A DNA stretch of 61,111 nucleotides from positions 1 through 61,111 of the IMG/VR virus record IMGVR_UViG_3300042444_000090; one strand, written 5' to 3'. Position numbers and translations under genes: made by a program. This document shows, in pieces, positions 39,201 to 48,658 of the stretch. The stretch is from a virus. The first letter of the stretch is position 1; the number at the start of each line of letters is the position of its first letter. The notes under the pieces were generated by a model. That model saw nothing but the letters and a program-made list of their open reading frames with translations, did not search any database and was not told where the DNA came from.

Positions 39201-42200
39201 ATTCAGGAACCCTTAGAAAGGTATCAACAGCCTTAGCTCCGTAGGGTTTCATGTATTTCCCAATGTCAGAAGGTTGGACTATATCGTAGTAGCCCTTCAT
39301 TCCTTCTCCGCCAATCGTCATGTCCGCTTCGGTAATGCTTTGCTGGTTGCCTGTTGCGTTTTCTATAATTTGAGAGGCCATTTTTTTGCCAACGATTTCG
39401 TTGAGCTTAACTTCAGCGGGACGATTTCCTTCTGCAGCTTCTCCGCGAACCTCTTCTAAAATGTCATTTATCCGCCCTTCTCCACCAATAACAACCCCAT
39501 CGCTTTTACGGACAATGGCCTTGCCAATCATTCCCGGCGTTTGAAGAACATCAACATCTTCTCCCGGTTCTCCTGATTGATCATAGAGCGGATCTCCCTT
39601 GTAGAAGAACACATCTATTTTGTTTTCGCCCGTCTGGTAATAGCTGATGCCGTCAATAATTTGACGCATCATATCCTGATAGCGCTCAACTTGGGTGACG
39701 CCTTTCGTCCATCCAATCCACTCAATGCCATTCGCGGCTACTGGTTTATTAGGAATAGCCTGTATCGCTTGCAACGCTTCGGGGCTGCTATACCCGTAAG
39801 CGTCTTTATAACGATTAGCTCTCTCAACTGCCGCATCAAATTCTTCTCTGCGAATTGCCTCATCAGCGCTTACAGCTTTCTCTAACACTCGTTTGAAAAG
39901 TTGCGTTCCCCAATCGCGCTTGAACGGCATATCGGGAATTCCCGCAAAATCGCCATCTTCGGCTTCCTGCTTTAGAACGGCATCTTCCACAAGGTTTGCG
40001 GCCATTTGGCCTATGGTCATCTTTTGAAGATCACCAGAATATGGATCCATCGCTTCTGTTTCCGTAGTGTCTTCAAGCATTTGTTTCACGGCTTTTTTGA
40101 TTGCTTCGGCTTCCATGCTGTCAGCCTGCATTCTTAGTTCGTGATATGGATCGCTTGTATCCATCAACGGGCTAGATTCGATATCACGCTGAACTTGTTC
40201 GATGGTTTTTTTGCCAGCCTCTCGGCTTTGCTTTCCAAGCAGCGATACGTAAATGTTCTCTAGTCTCCATCTGCTTAGTGTATCTATCAATTTAACTGGA
40301 TCTTCTTCACGCCAACCGTAGTCGCGACCTTTTTGCGCTCTGTCCGATTGGAACTCTTCAATCATTATGCCCAAGCGGCCATTTTCATCGTAACGGTATT
40401 TGTACCTGACATGACCCAAATAGCCGGGGATTTGCTTATAATGTCCTGAACGAAATTCTTTTAGCGGCTTTCCCTCGCGATTCGTGCGCGGAGTCATGGT
40501 CAAAACCATTTCATAATATCCATCTCCACCAGCAAGCGTAAGTGATCCAGTATTATATCGATTTCCTCCATCAACAATTAACAATTCTGGTCTATTCGCT
40601 TTGATATGCTCCATCAAAAGATCCTTACTGACTTTGCCCCCGCCCTGAGTAGCGAGCTTATTAATTACATTAATGGCATCGCTGAACAGAACTTCATCTT
40701 CCCTGATTTTATTAGGGGAATTCCAATTGACCCTAACCTTTACGCCTTCGGTAGCCCGTGAACGTGCCGCTGCTTCTGCTATGGCTTTTTGATCTGCTGG
40801 AACTCTTGCAATGACGGATGTTTTATTATTCTCGTCAGTTTCCGTGACAATATACTCTCCAAGCATGGCCTTGGCTTGCTCTGGCGTCACATACTTACCC
40901 TGAATTTTGCTATTTAGCGTCCTTTCAAGCTGACTATAGAAGCCCCGCTCGCTTGTTGGTTCTTTCATTTCCCTGCGCGGCATGAATGTCGGCAAGCTGT
41001 TCGTGTTTACGGCATCAACAAGCGCTGGTGTGATCGGGAATATCCAGCCTTCATCGGCATCTATGTAGTCGATATTTTCCTGTTTCTGAGCCTCTCCAAC
41101 AGCTTTCTCAAGCGTCTTGTACTCGGCTACAGCTTGGTCTGGCATTGTTGGGTCTGCAGGGTCTTTGGGATCTTTCATCCCAACGTATACCAAGTCTCCC
41201 CTGCCCATGTTTTGCGGCTTCGGAATTTGGAATGGAAATACTTTGCTTCCGTATTTTTTTAGGAACTTATTGACCTCATTGACGGCAATTTCATCGTAGT
41301 AAGGCTTGAATTTCAAACCGCCAAAAAATGTCGATCCGCGCTTTGGTTTGATGGTGTTGCTTATCCCGTTTTTGGCATTGTTAAGGATTTCATCTGCCAT
41401 TGACTTCGGAATGATTTTGTCGAGAGCCTTACCTTGGAAATCATAACTCCCCATGCCCGGAGACATCTCAGCAAAAATGACTTCTTTGCTGTTAGGATCG
41501 ACGGTCAAATATGCATAGACCCCACTAGACGGATACAGCAAAACTTGAACCTGTCCCGAATCATCGATGCCTTTATATTCGACCTTTTCAAGAGGAGCCA
41601 TATCGCGCCAGCGCTTGGCTTGGGTTTTTCCGCCTGACCAGTAGACGTATTTTTGTTCGTTCTTAACGGCATCTACAATTTGGTTTTTAATCAAAGCTAA
41701 GCCCCATTCACGGCTCTGACTAAATGGAGCTTCAGGAGGGGCTTCCCTGTTTACTGGAACGGGATCTCCCGCCTCAACACGCAATTTAATGGTCGGTTCA
41801 GGGAGGTTGCTAACATCTAAAACCCCTCCAACCATTGGCAGCTTAGTTCCAGATTGTTTTGCAGACTGTCCCGCAAGAAATCTCTTCATATTGGGATCTG
41901 TTCCATAGCTCCCAAAATATTCGTCTAGATATTGCTCGGCATCTTCGCGTCTATCAAAATCTTGTTTCAAAGTAATGTCAGGGCCGTCATCAACATTTAG
42001 AATCACCTTGTAAGAGTTAGTATACTGGCGATACCCAATTGGATTGCCCTGACCATCTTTTCTGCGAGCGGCCTGATTTCTGTCGCTCTGCATTTCGTGG
42101 ATATGGCTAATCGGAACAAGATGGCTGAATCCAGTTCCTCCATATGCTCGCATTGCAACGTCAGGAGATCTGAAGTCCCAACCCTTATACGTCAAATAAA

Positions 42201-45200
42201 AGTCTGCTTCTTGGCGATTTATGATGTCGTTTTTGACAGCTTCTGCCACAACATGAAGAGGAATTCCAGATTTGGCGTCCCATTCAGCAAATTCAGGATC
42301 AGGCGTGTATATTGTTTTTAGCGCCGATTCGATCTGTGGTATTGTCCGCAGTGTCGGATCAACAATCATGCGGTCACCTACGCGCATATGGGCTATATAG
42401 TACGGATAGCTTTCGTAATGTGTTTCAGTGAATTCTAGACCTTCTGCTCGTCCGCGATTGCTTATTTGAAAGTCTAATGCCTGCTCTCTAGAAAGATTGC
42501 GAGCAACCTTCTCCGCCATTGCTTTTGTATCGTAGTAAGCGCCGACAGGAGCATCTGTATTTGGGAAAACCCTGTCTCCCTGCTCAAAGACAACTTCGTA
42601 TTTTCCTGCTCCAGAAAGCGCGTCTTTTGGCCTTTTCCTGACTGTATACTTTACAACTTCAAGTTTTGGACGGACTTGCAGAATTTTTTCTCTGTAATTT
42701 GTATCACCAAGGATTCGGTATTCGCCGTATTGAGTAGTAGGACGATCCCGATATCCACCAATTGCTTGCGGCCAATATTGTTTAAGACCAAGTTCATTCA
42801 CATTATAAATGCGCTGCGTTGGATCTTTTACCATGCCATTGATGCGCCAGTAAGCCTGAGAACGCTTTTCCTCGGATGCAATTTGCTGATCTAGCTCAAG
42901 AAGATTGATCTCGCTTTCGTCCATTGCCAAATCGCGCTTGCGGACAGCTTCATCCAGCTTACGCATTGCCTTGGCAGTAGCCAAATCTTTGTCCTTTGCA
43001 GCCTCTAGCTCTCTGCTGGCAGCTTCGCGCTCGGCCATATACTCGTCATTGATACGTTGCCAATCCTTGTCAGCAATCTGATCACGTTTAGACTGTATTT
43101 GCTGCGCTCGCTCATCTGCTGCTTCTGCAGTCAGGCGCGACCAACGCTCTGCTTCTTCTACTCCAAAATCATCAATGCCTTGTATGGCTTTCAGAAGCGC
43201 ATACTTATCAAGATTGAATCCCTGATCGGCCAACTCTCCCAACACTTCTGTTTTGATAAATCCGCTAGGTTGGCGAATCCTTGCTCTTTTAAGCGCTGAT
43301 TGGGCCTCTTGCTCAGAAAGATAATATGGGAAACGAGCAACTGCGGGACTAGGACTCCAGATGTTTCCAGCTTCATCATAGATCCCCCAAGATCCAGTGG
43401 CGGGATCTTGATTGACCGTGTAGTTGCCAACTAGGTCGGGAATGCGGTTGCGAGCTTCTTGGTCAAGATTCAAATACTGCGAAAACAAAGTCTCTAATTT
43501 AGAAGCCAAACGCTTGCCTGCAGGGGCCATGTTTTTCCATGAAATGGCGCGTTCTCCAGAATCTTGTCCACCAAGAACGCTAAGCATGAATTTGACGTTA
43601 TTCTGGCGGAGGTACTCCATCAGATCGGCTTTATTCACGTTCTTGCCGTCATTACTCAGCGTATCTATGGCCTCGTTAATTTTGCTCCATTCAATTTCGG
43701 AAGGCTTAATTCCATTTTGCGGATTGTTGATGATAGCTTTAACCTGTTCGATTGTTGCTGATTTGCCTTGAATCTTCTCATCTAGCGCTCCCTCAAGCCT
43801 GCTGTTGAAACCGGGGTACACGCGCTCGTCAATGGTCATTTCCCGCCTTGGCCGCATGGGCATGAACGCAGCAGCTTCTCGGAGATCGCGGAGAGACTGC
43901 AGTTCACTTGTGTAGTCCTGACCGTAGGCTTCAGCAAATTGATCGCCAAGCGACCTCTCTTCGTCTTCAAGAATCCTAAGGCGCTCGCGCTGCTCAGAAG
44001 TCATGCGGAATCCCTCTTTTGGCAAGGTTTCTGGCTGGCGAATACCGCCATCGCGTTGAGGCATAAAGTTGGCTTTTGCCAAGCCATAGGCCACAGGCAT
44101 TTTCGGCAAGGATGTTGGAGCGATTTGCGCGATGTGATCAATGCGGACGGACATAATCGTCCTGTCCATATTCAGATCGCGGGGATCTCCTTTTCTGCGA
44201 GGAACCTTTGTCCGATCAGGATTCGCTCCTTCTGTAGATGTGTCAAATAAGTTAAGAAAATCGTTAAAGACGTTTCTCTTCATGGCCGCTACTTGCGGAT
44301 CTGCATCAAGCGGCTTTGCATTAGGGCCAGCAATTTGTCCGCTTTCGGTATATCCACTGCCGGGCAATCCCTGCTGCCAGTTATTGAGGTAACTCTGAGT
44401 AAACTCGTTCCAGAATTGTTCTTTGCTGCCCTTCCAAGGCATCAAACGCGCAGGCATCCTGTCGCCCCATGCATGAAGTTTATCAAACATTCGACCTACT
44501 GAAATCGCCGTGAAAAGGAAGTTTCCAGCCTTGGACATCATCAATCCAATCGGAACAAGATCATAATACTTCGGTGAAAAGGCTTCATATTCGCCCTTTT
44601 CATTCATCATCGCGGCATAATTGATCAAGTACCTTGATCCATCGTTGCGAACCAACGAGTCATTGATATTTAGAATAACGTCCTTGATGCTTTTCGGTAG
44701 AATTGTTTCGGGCAGGCTTTTAATAGCTTCAACCTGTAAGGGGCTTAGAGTTCCACGATATGTATCGCCGCCTTCTTTGGTAGGATCAAAACGATTGGGA
44801 GCGCCATAGTCAGGGGTATCTAGTGCCTCCTGAATGATTTTATTGCGCTGCTTTAGAATCCGTTTCGCTTCTTTGGGTTGATGGAACTTAGGCGTTACCC
44901 CGTCTGGCTGCATCGCAATCTGCCTTGCGACAATAATCTTGCTGCCTACTGGAATGCCTTGGATGTTAACCTCTGCAGACAGTGGCCCGTATCCATTGCT
45001 TTGCTGTACTCCAGCATCAGTAATATCCCAAGAGCCTTCGTAGACCATTGTCCCTGACAACGCCTGTGGAGCGCCAATCGCTTTTCCATCAGGCCCAATA
45101 ATTTGTGCCTGAACTTCAGTAACTGGCAGCGGACTGTATGTTCCAAACGTCTCTAAAAGCGCTTTGTTTTTGACCAGTTCAGACCGTGTAATTCTAGGAG

Positions 45201-48200
45201 CCTGCTTGCCTTTTACTGCAGGACTGATCTGCCCCTGCAAATCAATCATGGCTTCCAACGCTTCACGTGCCAGCAACTGAACTTCGGGAGTGAATCTTGC
45301 CCCGCTATTGTCTGAAATAACGTCCTGCGAGTCAGGAATATTAAGAAGACGCTTCATGGCAGACAGCTTCTTCGATAGGGTTTCAAACTTTGCTCTCTTA
45401 AATGCTAAGTTAGCCTTGTCAAAAATGACCTGAATGGCAGGAGTGGGAGCCTTTCCAAAAACTCGGCTCATGCTGTCAGCGGCCAAGTCTGCCGTAATTT
45501 CTTCACGCAGTTTGGCTGCTGCCTCTTTTTGATTGATTAGAACTTGGCCTGTTTGTGGATCTCTTAATACTTGTCCACTAACTGGATCGCGTTGCGCGAC
45601 AGAATTCAGGAAAAATTCAGGGTTTACGGCAGTTCCTGCGTATACATTCACGTAAAGATCGGCCAATTCTGATTCGGTCAGCCCCTCGCCAACTTCGGCA
45701 ATTACCTGACCATCGGCATTTTTGATCTGTTCCTTGAAAAGAATACGATATGGCTCAGCCATCAACTGCTGGTACTCAGGAATTTTGCTTAAATGGTGTC
45801 CCGCCTCATGCCTTAGCGCCGTCAAAGGATCTTGACCACTATTAATGCGGCGAATAACAGCATCTGTATTGATGACCATCGTCGGTTTGGCGTCATCCAT
45901 GACAATCTTAGGCCCACGAAACTGAGGAATGCCGCCAGAAATGACAGTGTCATCTATTGTTCCATCATAAAATCCATCCTGCTCTGCGTATGCATCAAGT
46001 TGAGCATCAGAAGCGTCAGGATATTTAGCGCGTAGATGGTCTTTAATTTGTTGGCTGCTCAACAAACGAATGCCCACGTTATTCTGACCACGAACAAATC
46101 CGCCGTTAGCCTGATTGTGAATTCCTGCGAGCGTTAGCAGATATTGCCTTCCAAATTCATTGCGCGTTTGGACGTTTGCTCGTTTCATGCGCTCCAGCGC
46201 ACGTTGGTTATTCGCCAAATTTTTCTGTGCCACCTCCGCAAGCTGAGGATTATTGCTTGCAGCAGCAGCTTGAGCAGCTTGAGCGGCACGATCAACGCGC
46301 TGTTGCTGGTTGTTGATGACAACTTGCCAATCTGTCATGGCATCCACATTGCCTCGGTCAGTGGGATTAAGATCTTGGTAAGCCTTCCAAGCGTCTGAAT
46401 CTTCTTTGCGCCTGCGCCGTGCATCGTAAACGGGATCATCCATCCCGAAAACCTTGTTCATCAGGCGCGTTTGTGTGCGACCTAAGCTAGACCACAGCAA
46501 ACCCTGACCCAACATCGCGGCCATTTCTTCAGAATCTTGAGAGTCCGCAATGCCAACGGCCAATCCAACGAGAGTCGGCTCAACGCCTGCACGAATATAC
46601 TCTCTGGTATTGTCAATAATGCTGTCTAAGCGCTTGCCACCAGAAGCTGTTAGCCTGTCGCTCAAGCCGCCCTTAATCGGCGTTGCTTTAATCGGCTCTC
46701 CGCCTTCTGCCCTAGGAGCACCTTTGCCTGCCTGACGGTCACGGCGGAGCTTAGACATCGTTTCAAATGTTCCAGCCTGACCTCCAGCGGATAGGCGCTT
46801 CGCCTCATAGTAGTTTCGGATGAATTCAGGGGTAGATTTAAGCATCCTCGCTCCGATCAATCCCCCGATAACTCCCAAAGGTGAATCAGGCTCTAGGCCA
46901 TAGCCAATGCCAGCGCCAGCCACATATGGTGAAACTTGACGAACCTTCTTAAAGAAGTTGCTTCTATCAATGGCCTCTTGCGCCCGTTTAAGAGATTCGT
47001 CTACCGCAACAGCAGTTTTTTCTCTTTTCGTTACACGTTGAGACTTGTCGAATGTTGCCGCCTGTTTTGAGCGCAGCTTTTGGGCATCTTCGGCCAAAAT
47101 CCGATTCACTTCATCGGGGGTTTTCCCACGGAATCTCAGGTAGCTCGCAACCTTGGGTGTCGCATATGACCCCAATTTGAGCAAATTCATGCCGTAGCCA
47201 ACCGCATCCAATCCGAATCCCTCTGGCAGAAGGATCTCGCCAGCGGTCATAATGTCCTGATCCATCTCAGGAATCAGTTTTTTGGCTTCCGCGATGGCTT
47301 CAAGACCTCCAACCGTCATGGCCTCTAAGTCGCCTTCACGCGCAGTAATGGCTTGCTCGCGGGTATATCCATAATCCCGCATATAGTCTTCGACAGTTCC
47401 AATACTAGACGTAGCAACAGCATTCACTGCAGGCGCAATAAAGTCCAAATACCTGTGGTAAGCCGTTGGATTGAGCGATTCAAACTCGTATGCCGCCCCT
47501 TCATAGTTCTTGCGAGCTTTCCAGCGCTCAAAACTTGTATCGTAGCTGTTTAGGCCAACGCTTTCGCTCAAAAGATCCCATCCCTCAACCCCGCCAGCAC
47601 CCATTTTCTGACCAAGTTTGGCAAGTTGGTAGGGAAGGTCTACGGCAGGAGAAACAAAGGCCATAGGCGCTGCTTTAGCCCTGTCGGTGACATCCTGCTG
47701 CGTTTTAAGGATCTCTTGCTGCTGCTCAGGAGTGTATTCCTGCAAAACTAGATCAAGATACTCTTTGCCAGTAAATTCAACGCCACCACCCGTGTATCCC
47801 GCTTGAGGATAATACTCGCCAATGCGCTCGTTTACGCGCTCCCGTGCGCGGACAGGAAGCTGAGAGTGAAGCTGCCATGCAAGATTGTAGTCCTTGCCAG
47901 TAATCTCGCCCAAAGCGACATCTCTGACGCCTTTTGCAACGCCTTTTCCAACGCCAACAAGCGTTTCCCCAAACATGACTGCCATGTCGATTGGGAATTT
48001 GCCAACAGCGCCCCCAAGATTTAGCCACTCCTGAGAGTTTTTAGGGATGCGCCAAGCGCTATTTGAGCGAATATAGTCATATACCTCGCGCTCTTGCTTG
48101 GCGTTTAGAGGCATATCGGGACGCAATTTGACAGCTTCTGCCAGTTCTTCAGTGCTTAAAGAGTCCCGCAGATCCATCAAGTTGGCGTCCATTTCAGAGC

Positions 48201-48657
48201 CAGCCTGATCAGCGGAAAGTCTTAGAAAAATATCTAGCGGTTTGGTTGAAACTTCTTCTTTCGGCTCTTCTGCCTTTGGCTGCGTAATGATTTCAGGAGC
48301 CTTAGTTGGCTCTTCCTGCTTGAACGGAAGCATCCACGCCTTCCAATCTTTGGCAGGAGCGCTGATCTCAGCGCCTCGCGTCATTTGCTCAATCGTAACG
48401 GGCTTCCCTGCCTCTACTTTAGGAGGTTCTGGATTAGGAGGAAGCTGAGGGGCGGGTTCTGCTTTGGCTGCTTCGGTCAAAGGCTCAGGAACAGCACCTT
48501 TTTCGGCTACAACAGGAGGAAGCGCCATGCGCTCACGCTCAACAACATCTTCAGCCTCTGCCAGAATTTGATCAGCGGGTGTAAGAGGGGGTTTTTGACC
48601 CTCTTCTGCATCTAGCGCCTCTTGCGCTTCCCGCAGGATGTCTTCAGCAGTAGCCAT
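36229..48657 (-). CDS. Giant polyvalent virion protein with zincin domain (4142 aa)
   Basis: A single uninterrupted frame of 12.4 kb, a fifth of the genome. Pro/Glu-rich N-terminus; membrane-active-looking Gly/hydrophobic segments near residues 220-250 and 570-620; a metalloprotease motif HEAGHH (residues 950-955). Then a module occurs twice: MxxRREM start, GF-x-S-x-LE, KIQGK, a QSDR motif (2190 and 2771), a W-x2-G-x-TQ-x2-R[WY] motif (W2340 and W2983) and a YYD...KY/F...YG motif (Y2453 and Y3123). FMPxR linkers stand at 1531, 1598, 2558, 3229 and 3443. QSD, WTxGxxQ and YYD blocks are typical of phage large polyvalent proteins, which are packaged and injected to disarm host defences. The C-terminal ~450 residues are a separate helical region with HHTLGKDMGG. 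Confidence 0.8.
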   Translation of the reverse strand: MATAEDILREAQEALDAEEGQKPPLTPADQILAEAEDVVERERMALPPVVAEKGAVPEPLTEAAKAEPAPQLPPNPEPPKVEAGKPVTIEQMTRGAEISAPAKDWKAWMLPFKQEEPTKAPEIITQPKAEEPKEEVSTKPLDIFLRLSADQAGSEMDANLMDLRDSLSTEELAEAVKLRPDMPLNAKQEREVYDYIRSNSAWRIPKNSQEWLNLGGAVGKFPIDMAVMFGETLVGVGKGVAKGVRDVALGEITGKDYNLAWQLHSQLPVRARERVNERIGEYYPQAGYTGGGVEFTGKEYLDLVLQEYTPEQQQEILKTQQDVTDRAKAAPMAFVSPAVDLPYQLAKLGQKMGAGGVEGWDLLSESVGLNSYDTSFERWKARKNYEGAAYEFESLNPTAYHRYLDFIAPAVNAVATSSIGTVEDYMRDYGYTREQAITAREGDLEAMTVGGLEAIAEAKKLIPEMDQDIMTAGEILLPEGFGLDAVGYGMNLLKLGSYATPKVASYLRFRGKTPDEVNRILAEDAQKLRSKQAATFDKSQRVTKREKTAVAVDESLKRAQEAIDRSNFFKKVRQVSPYVAGAGIGYGLEPDSPLGVIGGLIGARMLKSTPEFIRNYYEAKRLSAGGQAGTFETMSKLRRDRQAGKGAPRAEGGEPIKATPIKGGLSDRLTASGGKRLDSIIDNTREYIRAGVEPTLVGLAVGIADSQDSEEMAAMLGQGLLWSSLGRTQTRLMNKVFGMDDPVYDARRRRKEDSDAWKAYQDLNPTDRGNVDAMTDWQVVINNQQQRVDRAAQAAQAAAASNNPQLAEVAQKNLANNQRALERMKRANVQTRNEFGRQYLLTLAGIHNQANGGFVRGQNNVGIRLLSSQQIKDHLRAKYPDASDAQLDAYAEQDGFYDGTIDDTVISGGIPQFRGPKIVMDDAKPTMVINTDAVIRRINSGQDPLTALRHEAGHHLSKIPEYQQLMAEPYRILFKEQIKNADGQVIAEVGEGLTESELADLYVNVYAGTAVNPEFFLNSVAQRDPVSGQVLRDPQTGQVLINQKEAAAKLREEITADLAADSMSRVFGKAPTPAIQVIFDKANLAFKRAKFETLSKKLSAMKRLLNIPDSQDVISDNSGARFTPEVQLLAREALEAMIDLQGQISPAVKGKQAPRITRSELVKNKALLETFGTYSPLPVTEVQAQIIGPDGKAIGAPQALSGTMVYEGSWDITDAGVQQSNGYGPLSAEVNIQGIPVGSKIIVARQIAMQPDGVTPKFHQPKEAKRILKQRNKIIQEALDTPDYGAPNRFDPTKEGGDTYRGTLSPLQVEAIKSLPETILPKSIKDVILNINDSLVRNDGSRYLINYAAMMNEKGEYEAFSPKYYDLVPIGLMMSKAGNFLFTAISVGRMFDKLHAWGDRMPARLMPWKGSKEQFWNEFTQSYLNNWQQGLPGSGYTESGQIAGPNAKPLDADPQVAAMKRNVFNDFLNLFDTSTEGANPDRTKVPRRKGDPRDLNMDRTIMSVRIDHIAQIAPTSLPKMPVAYGLAKANFMPQRDGGIRQPETLPKEGFRMTSEQRERLRILEDEERSLGDQFAEAYGQDYTSELQSLRDLREAAAFMPMRPRREMTIDERVYPGFNSRLEGALDEKIQGKSATIEQVKAIINNPQNGIKPSEIEWSKINEAIDTLSNDGKNVNKADLMEYLRQNNVKFMLSVLGGQDSGERAISWKNMAPAGKRLASKLETLFSQYLNLDQEARNRIPDLVGNYTVNQDPATGSWGIYDEAGNIWSPSPAVARFPYYLSEQEAQSALKRARIRQPSGFIKTEVLGELADQGFNLDKYALLKAIQGIDDFGVEEAERWSRLTAEAADERAQQIQSKRDQIADKDWQRINDEYMAEREAASRELEAAKDKDLATAKAMRKLDEAVRKRDLAMDESEINLLELDQQIASEEKRSQAYWRINGMVKDPTQRIYNVNELGLKQYWPQAIGGYRDRPTTQYGEYRILGDTNYREKILQVRPKLEVVKYTVRKRPKDALSGAGKYEVVFEQGDRVFPNTDAPVGAYYDTKAMAEKVARNLSREQALDFQISNRGRAEGLEFTETHYESYPYYIAHMRVGDRMIVDPTLRTIPQIESALKTIYTPDPEFAEWDAKSGIPLHVVAEAVKNDIINRQEADFYLTYKGWDFRSPDVAMRAYGGTGFSHLVPISHIHEMQSDRNQAARRKDGQGNPIGYRQYTNSYKVILNVDDGPDITLKQDFDRREDAEQYLDEYFGSYGTDPNMKRFLAGQSAKQSGTKLPMVGGVLDVSNLPEPTIKLRVEAGDPVPVNREAPPEAPFSQSREWGLALIKNQIVDAVKNEQKYVYWSGGKTQAKRWRDMAPLEKVEYKGIDDSGQVQVLLYPSSGVYAYLTVDPNSKEVIFAEMSPGMGSYDFQGKALDKIIPKSMADEILNNAKNGISNTIKPKRGSTFFGGLKFKPYYDEIAVNEVNKFLKKYGSKVFPFQIPKPQNMGRGDLVYVGMKDPKDPADPTMPDQAVAEYKTLEKAVGEAQKQENIDYIDADEGWIFPITPALVDAVNTNSLPTFMPRREMKEPTSERGFYSQLERTLNSKIQGKYVTPEQAKAMLGEYIVTETDENNKTSVIARVPADQKAIAEAAARSRATEGVKVRVNWNSPNKIREDEVLFSDAINVINKLATQGGGKVSKDLLMEHIKANRPELLIVDGGNRYNTGSLTLAGGDGYYEMVLTMTPRTNREGKPLKEFRSGHYKQIPGYLGHVRYKYRYDENGRLGIMIEEFQSDRAQKGRDYGWREEDPVKLIDTLSRWRLENIYVSLLGKQSREAGKKTIEQVQRDIESSPLMDTSDPYHELRMQADSMEAEAIKKAVKQMLEDTTETEAMDPYSGDLQKMTIGQMAANLVEDAVLKQEAEDGDFAGIPDMPFKRDWGTQLFKRVLEKAVSADEAIRREEFDAAVERANRYKDAYGYSSPEALQAIQAIPNKPVAANGIEWIGWTKGVTQVERYQDMMRQIIDGISYYQTGENKIDVFFYKGDPLYDQSGEPGEDVDVLQTPGMIGKAIVRKSDGVVIGGEGRINDILEEVRGEAAEGNRPAEVKLNEIVGKKMASQIIENATGNQQSITEADMTIGGEGMKGYYDIVQPSDIGKYMKPYGAKAVDTFLRVPEYGMQATDTRLRSEWNKTNKQFWVSRDDSMKPISPRFDTVEEALDFQKQLIEGIVPMWRVDLSPEAVARIEQEGQPQFMPQREPSSFVRFSGELNDKKGSWLARIRIVPGADGTGAFSPELYFEGDTAIDSKLLMPPPLKTFEQAQAELQAMFEKNNLPMAQFEEIQIPIVGTDRPKYKAGAWENTLRINGFESLIPSLEEQVDAEEMRQEATPAYFDTLPSSKRLLDDSLNTRWVINFANGTKAIEYGYNKEAIVSLMKSRYGEQQWIEWVDSIDRLTDENDPSAGPQPEFMPSRRYERDPDLPEDDVLLRKDRFEIDAMDLVNTPLGGGFSGGFDRSFHLTTIARRILDDFEPSTLQRIYKNFLEKLNRGEIPMPYAEERSAELTKSIELNKTAMSYMMDLFSDLAASLPDIVALDKKTDSRVDPFNVLKKNFPKGMERPIDDVLVDISNVMSAVHPPAGTFPEGYNPGYSANNDVLNAAEVLSDFVDIQPETMDLLYQRTMGKTQEQAERDEAKAIAEMLNPEFNDVTEMEGGGFISRQIEPPEEGEMPLMLPKRKNPPVADFTITKTGVVKLPKKVPARGFFYASLIDDTGTEILVKIDPTRVVNPVVKDLSDISGKRVGMVQADRHHTLGKDMGGPMHEFLKSNQETVMGPDGVLYKIVWGNLGLAPVNAMRNRLPYVDDGYHIVQIMADDAHRSNIAFGTDYIKEVDAFDKAGKLEPWVKDLAHVLLEIGNLRAQKIKAATRRGAKNRIRAAKGEKPIPAPENTPEEDAIIAFNRALTPIKNRVAKNDPKLMATAKKEALKVYNAHKNKAWFKRLLKLGSNKNFLQEFLGYSFTARGEATKSVSGIPDLPNVVNALQNSEDMINATTGQAVAVIQLSSNPEAFALYFGNNPKQEAAMTPAEKKMRDAFLKKPNFKIHPSYPWMMIGPANGNNFLIKTPTHLRKLFPKYEKQHKTLVANAKKGKAVSDNDVVGSMLKTPLPEIKIP

Positions 48658-48658
48658 G

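Noticed and set aside
40320-40400. D-x-x-G-R (DENGR) in the giant protein, as in T7/N4-type single-subunit RNA polymerases
   Set aside because: It lies directly before the QSDR block of the duplicated polyvalent module, and no other polymerase motifs (catalytic Lys/Tyr region, second Asp) are seen, so I treat it as chance.
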